Assembly: GCF_029835735.1 (NCBI RefSeq)
Contig: NZ_JAOEAL010000001.1
Coordinates: 3,720,001-3,784,000, forward strand
Direction: 5' to 3'
Length of the DNA: 64,000 bases
Source of the DNA: Shewanella sp. GD04112
GTDB lineage: Bacteria > Pseudomonadota > Gammaproteobacteria > Enterobacterales > Shewanellaceae
Positions 12,210-21,537 of the stretch are shown one piece after another. The translations under genes and the position numbers were made by a program. Under the pieces are notes generated by a model that worked only from the letters and a program-made list of their open reading frames with translations, was not told where the DNA came from and did no database searches. The first letter of the stretch is position 1; each line of letters begins with the position of its first letter.

Positions 12210-13028
12210 CTAAGGCTTATCCGCAGAATTTGTTGAACTCTTTCTGTCCTCTCCCGCGTCCTGTTCCTTTTCATGCTCTCCATCGCCAACAATGTGCGCC
12301 ACTTTTAGTTTTCTCACGGTACGAATAGTGATCACTGGCCCCGAGATGGCGTAGAGGTAAAAACCAATACAGAGAATTAATGCTGGTTGCACCGACACCA
12401 CCACAAACACGCCAACCACAAATAAGATAGCAATGAAATTCACTTTGCCGCGCCAGTCAATTTCCTTAAATGAGTGATAACGGAAATTACTCACCATTAA
12501 TAATCCCGTAATAGCCGTAATCAATCCGGCAATCCAACTGATATTCTTACCATCGAGGTTATATTGATTGCCAAGCCAAATGCTACCGGCAATAACCGCC
12601 GCGGCCGCAGGACTCGCTAACCCTTGAAAGTAACGCTTATCTGCCACGCCGACTTGAGTATTAAAACGAGCAAGTCTGAGTGCTGCGCCAGCACAATAGA
12701 TAAATGCAGCGAGCCAACCGACCTTGCCTAAATCCGCAAGCGCCCAATTATAGGCGAGTAACGCAGGCGCCATACCAAAGGACACCATGTCCGCCATGCT
12801 GTCATATTCGGCACCAAAGTCACTTTGCGTATTCGTTAACCTTGCCACTCTGCCGTCTAGACCATCGCAAATCATGGCCACAAAAATCGCAATCGCCGCC
12901 GCTTCAAAGTTAGCATTCATAGAGGCAATCACAGCATAGAAGCCGGAAAACAAGCCAGCAGTGGTGAATAAATTCGGCAGTAAATAGATACCTTTATTCT
13001 TTACTGTTTGATTCGTGGAATTTTGCAT
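12210..13028 (-). CDS. pssA: CDP-diacylglycerol-serine O-phosphatidyltransferase
   Basis: This enzyme makes phosphatidylserine from CDP-diacylglycerol and L-serine, the committed step to phosphatidylethanolamine, at the inner membrane. The 272-residue protein carries the complete CDP-alcohol phosphotransferase signature DGx2ARx8Gx3Dx3D (residues 58-80), with all four aspartates (D58, D76 and D80 among them), and about seven hydrophobic segments. This is the integral-membrane type II form, as in Bacillus, not the E. coli soluble PssA. The C-terminal 30 residues are highly charged. It stands alone between the rRNA operon and a divergent small gene. Confidence 0.92.
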   Translation of the reverse strand: MQNSTNQTVKNKGIYLLPNLFTTAGLFSGFYAVIASMNANFEAAAIAIFVAMICDGLDGRVARLTNTQSDFGAEYDSMADMVSFGMAPALLAYNWALADLGKVGWLAAFIYCAGAALRLARFNTQVGVADKRYFQGLASPAAAAVIAGSIWLGNQYNLDGKNISWIAGLITAITGLLMVSNFRYHSFKEIDWRGKVNFIAILFVVGVFVVVSVQPALILCIGFYLYAISGPVITIRTVRKLKVAHIVGDGEHEKEQDAGEDRKSSTNSADKP

Positions 13029-13119
13029 ACACTTATAAAGCTATGAGCTGAAATGGAAGTAGGCTTCAAGATAGCATATTTTACTATCATGTCGATGGTG
13101 ACCCTTAGGGATGATTTTT

Positions 13120-13584
13120 ATGTTAAAAAAAGCCAAGGTTAGCGCAACGTTTCTGCGGATTGCATGCTTAATGCTGCTCACTCAGCCCGTATTAGCTGGG
13201 GTGATTTACACTTGGGTTGATGAGAATGGTGTCACCCATTACAGTCAGCAGCCACCGGAGCAGGAGCAACCCAAAACGCAGCAACTTTATAGCGAAGATA
13301 TCGAGCCTGGTAAGATTGGCTATATCGCTCCCGTAAAAAAAGATGCGCCCCCTGAAATGTCCGAGTCCGAAAAATCGGCGGCGTTAATTAAAGAGAAAGA
13401 CGCTAAGCAAGCCGAAGCGATTTGTGAAAATGCTAAACATAATTTAGATGTGTTAACGACTCATACTAAACTCACCCGTCAAGCAGACGGTAATAAAGAA
13501 CCTGTTGCGATGACAGAAGAAGAGCGCCAAGCGGCGATTAGCGAGAATCAGCAGCGGATAAAACTGTTTTGCGATAAGAAATAA
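13120..13584 (+). CDS. DUF4124 domain protein, secreted
   Basis: This 154-residue protein has an N-terminal signal peptide (about residues 1-26, ending VLAG) followed at once by the DUF4124 motif, IYTWVDENGVTHYSQQPP, typical of small periplasmic proteins of unknown function. The rest is charged and rich in Glu, Lys and Gln, probably helical, with an isolated pair of cysteines. The frame can start at 13111, but only the ATG at 13120 has AGGG at a usable distance, so I use that. It is divergent from pssA and followed by a bidirectional terminator. Confidence 0.8.
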   Translation: MLKKAKVSATFLRIACLMLLTQPVLAGVIYTWVDENGVTHYSQQPPEQEQPKTQQLYSEDIEPGKIGYIAPVKKDAPPEMSESEKSAALIKEKDAKQAEAICENAKHNLDVLTTHTKLTRQADGNKEPVAMTEEERQAAISENQQRIKLFCDKK

Positions 13585-13691
13585 CGCTCTGCGTTTGTTA
13601 TAGGATCGACTGAAGCCTTAATAGCAACGCCACGCTATTGCTAGCCATTCTTTTAGGGTTAGCGAACATTATATCTGTAGCATATAGAGAT

Positions 13692-13723
13692 AAAAAAACC
13701 GAAGTCTAAGACTTCGGTTTTTT
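13692..13723. terminator. Bidirectional terminator between the DUF4124 gene and clpB
   Basis: The core stem CCGAAGTC / GACTTCGG with a TAA loop is flanked by A7 on one side and T6 on the other, so it works for both convergent genes. Confidence 0.92.
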
Positions 13724-13766
13724 GTTTAGGTTAAGCAGCATTTAGCACGGTAACCATCCGCGTAAA

Positions 13767-16340
13767 TTATTGCTCGAATACCAACTCACCAGCGGCGCAA
13801 CTGACCTTGATAGGTTTGCCGGGCAGTAAATCACCACGCAGTAATTTTTGCGCTAATGGGTTTTCCATCTCTTGCTGCAAAGCACGTTTCAGCGGTCTTG
13901 CACCATAGACTGGGTCGAAACCAATTTCGGCGATTAACGATAATGCCTCGTCGGTGATCTCCAGCGTATAGTCTTTCTCTGCCAAACGCTTACGCAATGA
14001 AGCAATTTGGATAGATGCAATATGCTTGATATTTTCCGCATCCAAGGGATGGAATACCACAGACTCGTCGATCCGGTTTAAGAACTCGGGTCTAAAGCTA
14101 TGGGTAACCACATTCATCACCGCGCTCTTCATTTCGCTGTAACTTAGGTGACCAAATCCTTCTTGGATAATGTCAGAGCCTAAGTTTGAGGTCATGATGA
14201 TCACCGTATTTCTAAAGTCGACGGTACGACCTTGCCCATCGGTTAAGCGGCCATCATCCAACACCTGCAGCAAAATGTTGAACACGTCTGGGTGTGCCTT
14301 TTCCACCTCATCGAGCAAAATCACCGAATAAGGTTTACGGCGCACCGCTTCGGTTAAGTAGCCGCCCTCTTCATAGCCGACATAGCCTGGAGGCGCCCCA
14401 ACTAAGCGGGAAACCGCGTGTTTCTCCATAAATTCGGACATGTCGATGCGCACTAAGGCCGATTCCGTATCGAAGAGGAACTTAGCCAACGACTTACACA
14501 ACTCAGTTTTACCCACACCAGTTGGTCCTAAGAACAAGAACGAACCAATAGGACGATTCGGATCGGCAAGCCCTGCGCGGCTACGGCGAATCGCATTGGC
14601 GACCGCATCCACGGCTTCGTTTTGGCCAATCACCCGCTCATGCAGTGCCACTTCCATTTGCAGCAGCTTTTCACGTTCGCCTTCAAGCATTTTAGAAACC
14701 GGAATCCCCGTCGCCTTTGAGAGCACTTCCGCGATTTCTAAGTCTGTGACTTTATTGCGTAGCAGTGTCATGTCCTGCATTTCGGCTTGCGATGCTAAGT
14801 CCAGTTGCTTTTCAAGCTCTGGAATACGGCCATATTGCAGCTCGGACATACGGGTTAGATCGCCCGCGCGACGTGCCACTTCTAAATCCATCCGCGCCTG
14901 CTCAAGGTCGGCTTTAATATGCTGAGTTCCTGCCAGCGCTGCTTTTTCGGTGCGCCAGATTTCGTTAAGCTCCGACGCCTTAGCCTCAACCTCATGCAAC
15001 TCGACACGTAAATGTTCGAGTCGACGGCGGCTCGCCTCATCGTTTTCTTTGGCTAATGCCTGCTCTTCCAGTTTCAACTGGATAGCGCGGCGCTCCAATC
15101 TGTCGAGGGATTCAGGCTTAGAATCCATCTGCATACGAATGCTCGATGCCGCCTCGTCAATCAAGTCGATGGCTTTATCGGGTAATTTACGATCCGACAC
15201 ATAACGGTGCGACATAGTCGCCGCCGCGACAATCGCCGGGTCAGTAATTTCCACATGGTGATGCAGCTCGTAACGCTCCTTCAGACCACGCAAAATCGCG
15301 ATGGTATCTTCAACGCTAGGCTCATCCACTAATACTTTTTGGAAGCGACGCTCAAGGGCGGCATCCTTTTCAATATATTGACGATATTCGTCGAGAGTGG
15401 TCGCGCCCACACAGTGAAGATCGCCGCGGGCCAGCGCAGGCTTTAACATATTGCCCGCATCCATGGCGCCATCACCTTTACCCGCGCCCACCATAGTGTG
15501 CAACTCGTCGATAAAGAGGATCACTTGGCCTTCTTCCTGCGCCAGCTCGTTAAGTACAGCTTTTAAACGCTCTTCAAACTCACCACGGTATTTAGCACCC
15601 GCAATCAGTGCGCCCATGTCTAAAGATAAAACGCGTTTATTTTTAATCCCTTCAGGCACTTCACCGTTCACAATACGCTGAGCGAGGCCTTCTACAATCG
15701 CGGTTTTACCCACGCCAGGCTCACCAATCAACACTGGGTTGTTTTTACTACGGCGTTGCAACACTTGAATGGTGCGGCGAATTTCATCGTCACGGCCAAT
15801 CACAGGGTCGAGTTTGCCCTGCTCGGCACGCTCGGTGAGATCGACAGTGAACTTTTTCAGCGCTTGGCGTTGGTCTTCCGCGTTAGGATCATCCACATTC
15901 TGACCACCGCGCACTTGCTCAATGGTTTGCTCCAGCAACTCTTTGGTGGCGCCGGATTTCTTTAAGCATTGTGCTAAGGCATCGCTGCCCTCGAGTGCCG
16001 CTAAGACAAACAACTCACTGGAGATATATTTGTCTTTGCGCTTTTGCGCCAACTTGTCGCACAGGTTTAATAAGCGAATTAAACCTTGGGATAATTGCAC
16101 ATCGCCGCCAGTGCCTTCGACCTGCGGTAGACGTTCAAGCTCTTGGCTCAAGAGCGAGCGCAGCGCACTCACTCGAATGCCTGCTTGGGTTAATAAAGGA
16201 TGAATAGAACCAGAATCCTGGTTGAGCAGCGCCATCATCAAATGTAACGGTTCGATAAACTGATGATCACGCCCGAGCGCAAGCGACTGGGCATCTGAGA
16301 TGGCAAGCTGAAATTTATTGGTCATACGATCGAGTCGCAT
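13767..16340 (-). CDS. clpB: ATP-dependent disaggregase ClpB
   Basis: ClpB is a hexameric AAA+ protein that, with DnaK/DnaJ/GrpE, threads and rescues aggregated proteins after heat stress. The 857-residue length is typical. Visible domains are the N-terminal Clp repeat region (to about 150), AAA module 1 with Walker A GEPGVGKT (about residue 206) and Walker B ILFIDELH, the long charged coiled-coil middle domain (about 410-530), and AAA module 2 with GPTGVGKT and VILLDEVEKAH. The pore tyrosines KYRGEF and GYVGYEEGG are present. AGGAGG lies just before the ATG, and a perfect-looking sigma-32 promoter lies upstream. Confidence 0.98.
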   Translation of the reverse strand: MRLDRMTNKFQLAISDAQSLALGRDHQFIEPLHLMMALLNQDSGSIHPLLTQAGIRVSALRSLLSQELERLPQVEGTGGDVQLSQGLIRLLNLCDKLAQKRKDKYISSELFVLAALEGSDALAQCLKKSGATKELLEQTIEQVRGGQNVDDPNAEDQRQALKKFTVDLTERAEQGKLDPVIGRDDEIRRTIQVLQRRSKNNPVLIGEPGVGKTAIVEGLAQRIVNGEVPEGIKNKRVLSLDMGALIAGAKYRGEFEERLKAVLNELAQEEGQVILFIDELHTMVGAGKGDGAMDAGNMLKPALARGDLHCVGATTLDEYRQYIEKDAALERRFQKVLVDEPSVEDTIAILRGLKERYELHHHVEITDPAIVAAATMSHRYVSDRKLPDKAIDLIDEAASSIRMQMDSKPESLDRLERRAIQLKLEEQALAKENDEASRRRLEHLRVELHEVEAKASELNEIWRTEKAALAGTQHIKADLEQARMDLEVARRAGDLTRMSELQYGRIPELEKQLDLASQAEMQDMTLLRNKVTDLEIAEVLSKATGIPVSKMLEGEREKLLQMEVALHERVIGQNEAVDAVANAIRRSRAGLADPNRPIGSFLFLGPTGVGKTELCKSLAKFLFDTESALVRIDMSEFMEKHAVSRLVGAPPGYVGYEEGGYLTEAVRRKPYSVILLDEVEKAHPDVFNILLQVLDDGRLTDGQGRTVDFRNTVIIMTSNLGSDIIQEGFGHLSYSEMKSAVMNVVTHSFRPEFLNRIDESVVFHPLDAENIKHIASIQIASLRKRLAEKDYTLEITDEALSLIAEIGFDPVYGARPLKRALQQEMENPLAQKLLRGDLLPGKPIKVSCAAGELVFEQ

Positions 16341-16388
16341 ACAGCCTCCTAAAACTCACAAATGAGGTATAACATTTTGTTAGTTAAA

Positions 16389-16416
16389 AGATGGGGGCTA
16401 TTTAACCGATTTCAAG
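16389..16416 (-). promoter_or_regulatory. Sigma-32 (heat-shock) promoter of clpB
   Basis: On the minus strand CTTGAAA (-35, 16410-16416) and CCCCATCT (-10, 16389-16396) are spaced by 13 bp. Both match the RpoH consensus and lie 49-76 bases upstream of the clpB ATG. The pgeF stop lies just upstream, so clpB can be induced independently of rluD-pgeF. Confidence 0.9.
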
Positions 16417-16457
16417 CAAGACGGCGGGAAATTAATACAAATTGTAGGGGAATAAAC

Positions 16458-17225
16458 CTAAGATTTAAGCCAGATCAATGATGCCATGCGGCCAGTAACT
16501 TTATCGCGGCGATAAGAGAAATAATCTGAGCTAGAGACAGTGCAAATATCGGCGCTGTAAACCTGCGTAATGCCAAGTTGCTTTAAGCGCAATTTGGCTA
16601 ATCCGATAATATCGGCGAGATACTTGTCCGGCTTAGTTGCCTGACATTGAGCGACAAAGCAGTTTGCGGCGTTAGGATCTGCTGCCATAAAGGCTGCACG
16701 CACCTCGGCGCCAACCTCAAAAGTCTTAGGCCCAATAGCTGGCCCTAAATAGGCAATCAGCTCGCTTGGCTTAGAGGCAAATTTTGCCACACTCGCCTCA
16801 ATCACCCCATCACAGAGTCCGCGCCAGCCAGCATGGGCAGCGGCGACTTCAGTACCTTGTTGATTACACAGAAGTACTGGCAAACAGTCGGCGGTCATCA
16901 CCACACAAACCCGTCCAGCAAGGTCGGTATAGCTGGCATCAGCCACCAAAGGTGGCGTATCTTGCACTTCTTGGGCAAGATTAATTGGGGCGATATCGGC
17001 CAAATCAATCACCTGAGTGCCATGGACTTGCTCCAACCACACAGGCTCAGTCGCAAGCCCTAACTGTATCGCCAAAATGCCACGATTAGCCAATACCTGA
17101 TGCGGCGCATCCCCCACATGCAGCCCTAAGTTCAGGCTGTCGTAGGGCGCGAGACTCACACCGCCGTGACGGTCAGTCATCGCAATTGCCACATTATCCG
17201 GTACAGGCCAATCGTGAAGCAGCAT
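16458..17225 (-). CDS. pgeF: Purine nucleoside phosphorylase / laccase-domain protein YfiH
   Basis: This 255-residue protein is the YfiH (PgeF, LACC1) family. Characterised members are zinc enzymes that phosphorolyse or deaminate purine nucleosides; E. coli YfiH also edits peptidoglycan precursors. The signature residues are seen in the metal-site motifs: TADCLPVLL with its cysteine near residue 124, and AAHAGWRGLCDGV with its histidine near residue 141; DRHGGVS is also present near the N terminus. It starts four bases after the rluD stop, forming the conserved rluD-yfiH-clpB order seen in E. coli. Confidence 0.93.
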   Translation of the reverse strand: MLLHDWPVPDNVAIAMTDRHGGVSLAPYDSLNLGLHVGDAPHQVLANRGILAIQLGLATEPVWLEQVHGTQVIDLADIAPINLAQEVQDTPPLVADASYTDLAGRVCVVMTADCLPVLLCNQQGTEVAAAHAGWRGLCDGVIEASVAKFASKPSELIAYLGPAIGPKTFEVGAEVRAAFMAADPNAANCFVAQCQATKPDKYLADIIGLAKLRLKQLGITQVYSADICTVSSSDYFSYRRDKVTGRMASLIWLKS

Positions 17226-17228
17226 AGC

Positions 17229-18200
17229 TTAGTACTCGACTGGGTGTTCTAAGGTATCTTGACGCAGCGCTTTGGTTAGAATCACCATATCTTCTGGGAT
17301 AGGCGCTGTCCAGCTCATAACTTCACAGGTAACAGGATGCGCTAACTCCAGACGCACCGCATGCAATGCTTGGCGTTTAAAGTTTTTCAGGATCTCGAAA
17401 AACTCAGGACTTGCTGCCTTGGGTGGTTTTGGACGGCCGCCATAAACTGGGTCACCCACCAACACATGGCCAATGTATGCCATATGCACGCGAATTTGGT
17501 GAGTACGGCCCGATTCTAAACGCAATCTTAAACGGGTGTGATTACGGAATTTTTCCGCAACACGGTAATGGGTCACCGCAGGTTTACCCGAATGATGCAC
17601 CGCCATATGGGTACGTTTTGTTGGATGACGACCAATAGGCTCATCGACAGTACCGCCCGCCGTCATAGTACCGAGGACAATCGCCTCATACTCACGGGTG
17701 ATTTCACGGGCTTGCAACGCAGCCACTAAATGGGTTTGGGCTTCAACCGTTTTGGCCACCACCATCAAACCTGTGGTGTCTTTATCCAAACGATGCACAA
17801 TACCCGCACGTGGCACGTGCTCAATATTCGGGCAATGATGCAGCAGTGCGTTCATCAGAGTGCCATCGGCATTGCCCGCACCGGGGTGAACCACTAAGCC
17901 CGCTTGTTTATTGATCACTAAGATATCATCGTCTTCATAGACAATATCCAGCTCAATAGCTTGTGCGGCCGCATGTACTTCTTCTTCGAGCGTGGCATTT
18001 ATTTCAATGCGCTGCAGCTCGAATACCTTTTCGCGCGGCTTATTCACCATCACGCCATCAACATAGACTGCATCAGATAGGATCCATTCCTTGATGCGCG
18101 TGCGCGAGTAATCTGGGAACAACTCAGCCAGTGCTTGATCCAATCTCAGGCCAGTTTGTGTTGCCGAAATCTCGCTTTTTAGATTAATCTCTTGTGTCAT
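17229..18200 (-). CDS. rluD: 23S rRNA pseudouridine(1911/1915/1917) synthase RluD
   Basis: RluD converts uridines 1911, 1915 and 1917 of helix 69 in 23S rRNA to pseudouridine. The 323-residue protein has an N-terminal S4 RNA-binding domain (about residues 18-75) and the RluA-type catalytic domain with HRLDKDTTGL, whose Asp (about residue 140) is the nucleophile, plus GRTHQIRVH. It is cotranscribed with pgeF and divergent from bamD, the arrangement conserved in E. coli. Confidence 0.97.
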   Translation of the reverse strand: MTQEINLKSEISATQTGLRLDQALAELFPDYSRTRIKEWILSDAVYVDGVMVNKPREKVFELQRIEINATLEEEVHAAAQAIELDIVYEDDDILVINKQAGLVVHPGAGNADGTLMNALLHHCPNIEHVPRAGIVHRLDKDTTGLMVVAKTVEAQTHLVAALQAREITREYEAIVLGTMTAGGTVDEPIGRHPTKRTHMAVHHSGKPAVTHYRVAEKFRNHTRLRLRLESGRTHQIRVHMAYIGHVLVGDPVYGGRPKPPKAASPEFFEILKNFKRQALHAVRLELAHPVTCEVMSWTAPIPEDMVILTKALRQDTLEHPVEY

Positions 18201-18322
18201 AGGAACCGTATCCCCATTTTGGGGTCAAAAAATGTGTGCTATCTGTTACAATCGAATGCTTTCTATTTTATCGTGAAATGGAAAAATTCTTAACTACAAC
18301 TTATAAAGAATTGAATTCAAGT

Positions 18323-19084
18323 ATGTATAAATTCTCCAAAGGCTTAACCTTAGTCCTATTTTCGCTAGCGTTATCAGCCTGTAGCAGCAGTCCTGAAGAT
18401 AACGATATTGCCGCCAAAACCTCACCTGATGTGCTCTATTCTCAGGCAAGAACCTCCATGGAACTTGGCAATTACTCTAAAGCCGTCCGTTCATTGGAAG
18501 CGTTAGACTCACGCTTTCCCTTCGGACCACATAAAACTCAGGTTCAGTTAGATCTGATTTATGCCTATTACAAAATGGACGATGTTGCCTCTGGCATTGC
18601 CAACATTGACAGATTCATCCGTTTAAACCCAACCCATCCGAATATCGACTATGTCTACTATATGCGTGGACTCGTCAATATGCAGGCGGACAGCTATCTG
18701 TTCCACGATATGTTGAATATCGATAGAACCGACCGCGATCCTAAAAATGCCCAAGATGCCTTTAAGGATTTTGATCGTTTAATCAAAACCTATCCCAACA
18801 GCAAATATGCTGCCGATGCGCAAAAACGCATGTTGTCGCTGAAAAACCGTTTAGCAAAATATTCCATTCAAGTTGCTGAGTATTATATCAAAATGAACGC
18901 TTGGAGTGCTGCGGCCGTTCGTGCTCAATCTGTGTTGGAAACATATCCCGGCACTCCTTCAACGGAACGTGCACTGGAGATTATGGCAGAAGCTTATGGC
19001 GAGTTAGGTCAGAACCAACTGAAGCAAAACGTGCTCATGGTAATGCAAGCTAACTTCCCAAACAACGAAATCTTATCAAACTAA
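18323..19084 (+). CDS. bamD: Outer membrane protein assembly factor BamD
   Basis: BamD is the essential lipoprotein of the BAM complex that folds beta-barrel proteins into the outer membrane. The ATG at 18323 gives a 253-residue precursor with a lipobox LSAC (Cys20 is the lipidated residue), fitting family length. The longer frame back to 18236 would add 29 residues before a normal signal peptide, so I reject it. TPR-like helices fill the mature part, with SPDVLYSQARTSMELGNYSKAV near the start and a conserved YAYYKMDD. It is divergent from rluD and followed by a strong terminator. Confidence 0.95.
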   Translation: MYKFSKGLTLVLFSLALSACSSSPEDNDIAAKTSPDVLYSQARTSMELGNYSKAVRSLEALDSRFPFGPHKTQVQLDLIYAYYKMDDVASGIANIDRFIRLNPTHPNIDYVYYMRGLVNMQADSYLFHDMLNIDRTDRDPKNAQDAFKDFDRLIKTYPNSKYAADAQKRMLSLKNRLAKYSIQVAEYYIKMNAWSAAAVRAQSVLETYPGTPSTERALEIMAEAYGELGQNQLKQNVLMVMQANFPNNEILSN

Positions 19085-19090
19085 GCGTAA

Positions 19091-19111
19091 ATGCCCCTTT
19101 ATAAGGGGCAT
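19091..19111 (+). terminator. Terminator after bamD
   Basis: A 9-bp stem (ATGCCCCTT / AAGGGGCAT) with a three-base loop is followed by a run of seven T. Confidence 0.92.
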
Positions 19112-19303
19112 TTTTTTATCTTAAGTTCACCGTTTGATGCCCCTTCCCTTTTAGGTTCTGCAGCGCGCCAAGTTCCTTTTCATATGGGCAAGAGTCAATA
19201 AATACGCTATTCGTGTAAAACTTATCCAACCGCACTACTTTTTGCATTATTTCGTAAAAATCAGTTGACTCAAAAGCCGAAAAGCCTTTAAATTGCGCCC
19301 GTC

Positions 19304-19379
19304 GCCCGAATAGCTCAGTCGGTAGAGCAGAGGATTGAAAATCCTCGTGTCCCTGGTTCGATTCCGGGTTCGGGCACCA
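19304..19379 (+). tRNA. tRNA-Phe (GAA)
   Basis: A 76-nt tRNA with acceptor stem GCCCGAA/TTCGGGC, D-loop AGCTCAGTCGGTAGAGC, anticodon GAA in TTGAAAA, the TTCGATTC T-loop and encoded CCA. Confidence 0.97.
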
Positions 19380-19434
19380 TCTTTAAATTGGTTGCCTTAG
19401 CGACCAGTAGTAAAGAATCGCAATAAAGTACAGT

Positions 19435-19521
19435 GCAGGTGTGGTGGAATTGGTAGACACGCTAGCTTCAGGTGCTAGTGCCCTTGCGGGCGTGGAGGTT
19501 CAAGTCCTCTCACCTGTACCA
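19435..19521 (+). tRNA. tRNA-Leu (CAG), copy 1
   Basis: An 87-nt class II tRNA with acceptor stem GCAGGTG/CACCTGT, anticodon CAG in a seven-base loop closed by CTAGC/GCTAG, a long variable arm (TGCCCTTGCGGGCG) and encoded CCA. It follows tRNA-Phe by 55 bases, probably in one transcript. Confidence 0.96.
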
Positions 19522-19565
19522 AATTGCGATTAAAATTAAAATTCGACACAATGTCGGATATCAAT

Positions 19566-19652
19566 GCAGATGTGGTGGAATTGGTAGACACGCTAGCTTC
19601 AGGTGCTAGTGCCCTTGCGGGCGTGGAGGTTCAAGTCCTCTCATCTGTACCA
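19566..19652 (+). tRNA. tRNA-Leu (CAG), copy 2
   Basis: This 87-nt gene is identical to copy 1 except for one base pair of the acceptor stem, GCAGATG/CATCTGT. Both sides of the pair have changed, so pairing is kept. Anticodon CAG and CCA end are the same. Confidence 0.96.
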
Positions 19653-19659
19653 ACATTTA

Positions 19660-19678
19660 AACCTCGCTTAGCGAGGTT
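19660..19678 (+). terminator. Terminator of the tRNA cluster
   Basis: An 8-bp stem (AACCTCGC / GCGAGGTT, loop TTA) followed by a T-run, seven bases after the second tRNA-Leu. Confidence 0.9.
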
Positions 19679-19814
19679 TTTTGTATCTGCGATTAAATTT
19701 CCTTAAGTAACTTATCACCTTCCTTAAATTTGCTATAACTATTCATACAGACTCATCATAGGGACAGCTCGAGCTCTGCCTAAAGGACTCCCTTGTTTCA
19801 CCGAGGAAATCCAT

Positions 19815-21440
19815 ATGAATGGTCTACAAATAAAACAAAAAATGTTTATTGGCATTCTCGTGCCACTCCTAATGCTACTGACTATCGGTTTTATCGCCAT
19901 CAATATGATGGGAAAAATCGAATATGGTGTCGAACGCATCTATAACGACCGAGTCGTCCCCCTTGATGATCTCAAAGTGATTGCCGATAAATATGCCGTG
20001 GATGTGATTGATGCGGTGAACAAGGCTAATGCCGGCGGCTTTACGGCTTCTCAGGCCATCAATGCCCTTGAAAGTGCTAAATCCACAGTCAATCAACGCT
20101 GGCAGAAATATCTATCAACTGAGCTTACCAAGGAAGAATCGCAACTCGCGCAGCAAGCTGAGCGTTTATTTACTCCCGCCAATGAACAAATAGAGCAGTT
20201 AATCACGTATCTTCGGGGATTAAATGGCGATGTGGTGCATCAACTGAACGACAAAATATTACCTCTGTATAACGCCATCGATCCCATCAGCGGTAAAGTC
20301 TCCGAGCTGATTGATCTGCAAATTAAGATCGCCGGTCAGGAGAAAGATGCCGTAAACGGTATTTACCAATCCTCTATTTCTATTTTTATCACCCTTGCGG
20401 GTATCGCCATGCTGATAAGCATAGTGATTGGGCTCTGGGTGAATCGCAGCGTGATGAATCCGATCCGTGATATTGTTGAAAATCTTAAGACGATACGACA
20501 AGACTCTGATCTCACCGTTAAGTTTAAAACTTTCAACGACGATGAACTCGGGCAGATCTCCACTAGCCTGACCCAAGTGATTGAACATCTGCGGGGCATT
20601 TTGCACTCGATTGCCGAAGCCGCAAATACGGTCAATAGTTCAGCCACTGAGCTGAGCAGTTTTACCCAAGCGACCAATAAACGCATGCAACAGCAACAGG
20701 CTGAAACCGAACAAACGGCAACGGCCATGAATGAGATGACGGCAACTGTTGCCGAAGTGGCCCAAAGTGCCGCAGCGGCAGCGGATTCTGCCAAGGATGC
20801 GGATAGTTATGCCGCCAATGGTAATCATATTGTGATGCAATCCATCACCAGCATGTCGCAACTTTCTGAGCAAATTCAAAAAACGGCGCAAGTGATTGGC
20901 TTTTTATCCAATGAAAGCCAAAACATAGGTCGGGTATTGGATGTGATCAAAAGCATTGCCGAACAAACCAATCTACTGGCATTAAATGCGGCAATTGAAG
21001 CCGCCCGCGCCGGAGAGCAAGGTCGAGGCTTTGCTGTGGTCGCCGACGAAGTCAGGACATTGGCGCAACGAACCCAAAAATCGACTCAAGAAATTGAAGC
21101 GATGATCGCCACTCTACAACAAGGCGTAAAAGAAGCGGTGAATGCGATGGAGGTCGGTATCAATCAAGTGGATGATGCCAACGATAAGGCGAATCAAGCT
21201 GGCCAAGCGTTAAAAGAGATTGTCGCCTCCGTCGACAATATTACCGAACTGAATACCCATATCGCCACGGCTGCCGAGGAGCAAAGCAGCGTGGCTGAGA
21301 GCATCAACCGCAGCATTATCGCCATCAGTGATATTGCCGAACATTCCACTAACTCCGCCTTAGAGTTGAGTGAATCCGTACTTAATCTCACAAAACTTGC
21401 CAACAGTATGCGTAATCAGGTGAGTGCATTTAGGCTTTAA
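19815..21440 (+). CDS. Methyl-accepting chemotaxis protein
   Basis: This 541-residue receptor relays a periplasmic signal to CheA/CheW. A first membrane helix (about residues 12-30) precedes a helical periplasmic sensor of the four-helix-bundle type (about 35-185). A second helix (about 190-210) and HAMP domain follow, then the cytoplasmic signalling domain with the canonical hairpin tip EQTNLLALNAAIEAARAGEQ. Glutamine/glutamate methylation helices flank it. No C-terminal CheR-docking pentapeptide is seen. GAGGAAATC precedes the ATG. The ligand cannot be deduced. It is monocistronic. Confidence 0.95.
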   Translation: MNGLQIKQKMFIGILVPLLMLLTIGFIAINMMGKIEYGVERIYNDRVVPLDDLKVIADKYAVDVIDAVNKANAGGFTASQAINALESAKSTVNQRWQKYLSTELTKEESQLAQQAERLFTPANEQIEQLITYLRGLNGDVVHQLNDKILPLYNAIDPISGKVSELIDLQIKIAGQEKDAVNGIYQSSISIFITLAGIAMLISIVIGLWVNRSVMNPIRDIVENLKTIRQDSDLTVKFKTFNDDELGQISTSLTQVIEHLRGILHSIAEAANTVNSSATELSSFTQATNKRMQQQQAETEQTATAMNEMTATVAEVAQSAAAAADSAKDADSYAANGNHIVMQSITSMSQLSEQIQKTAQVIGFLSNESQNIGRVLDVIKSIAEQTNLLALNAAIEAARAGEQGRGFAVVADEVRTLAQRTQKSTQEIEAMIATLQQGVKEAVNAMEVGINQVDDANDKANQAGQALKEIVASVDNITELNTHIATAAEEQSSVAESINRSIIAISDIAEHSTNSALELSESVLNLTKLANSMRNQVSAFRL

Positions 21441-21448
21441 CATTTCTT

Positions 21449-21475
21449 CGTAGGCACAGGTTCACTGTGCCTACG
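21449..21475. repeat. Hairpin after the chemoreceptor gene
   Basis: An 11-bp perfect inverted repeat (CGTAGGCACAG / CTGTGCCTACG, loop GTTCA) starts nine bases after the stop. It lacks a T-tract, so it may stabilise the mRNA 3' end; the true terminator is the next hairpin. Confidence 0.6.
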
Positions 21476-21503
21476 ACTTCATTACTCAATACCTATCTTC
21501 ACA

Positions 21504-21534
21504 AAATCACACCTAACAGTTTTAGGTGTGATTT
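21504..21534 (+). terminator. Terminator between the chemoreceptor gene and hmp
   Basis: A 13-bp stem (AAATCACACCTAA / TTAGGTGTGATTT) with a five-base loop and a T-tract. Its end nearly touches the FNR box of hmp. Confidence 0.85.
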
Positions 21535-21537
21535 TTA

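Noticed and set aside
21449..21475. Hairpin after the chemoreceptor as its terminator
   Set aside because: No T-run follows; the next hairpin at 21504-21534 has one and is the better terminator.
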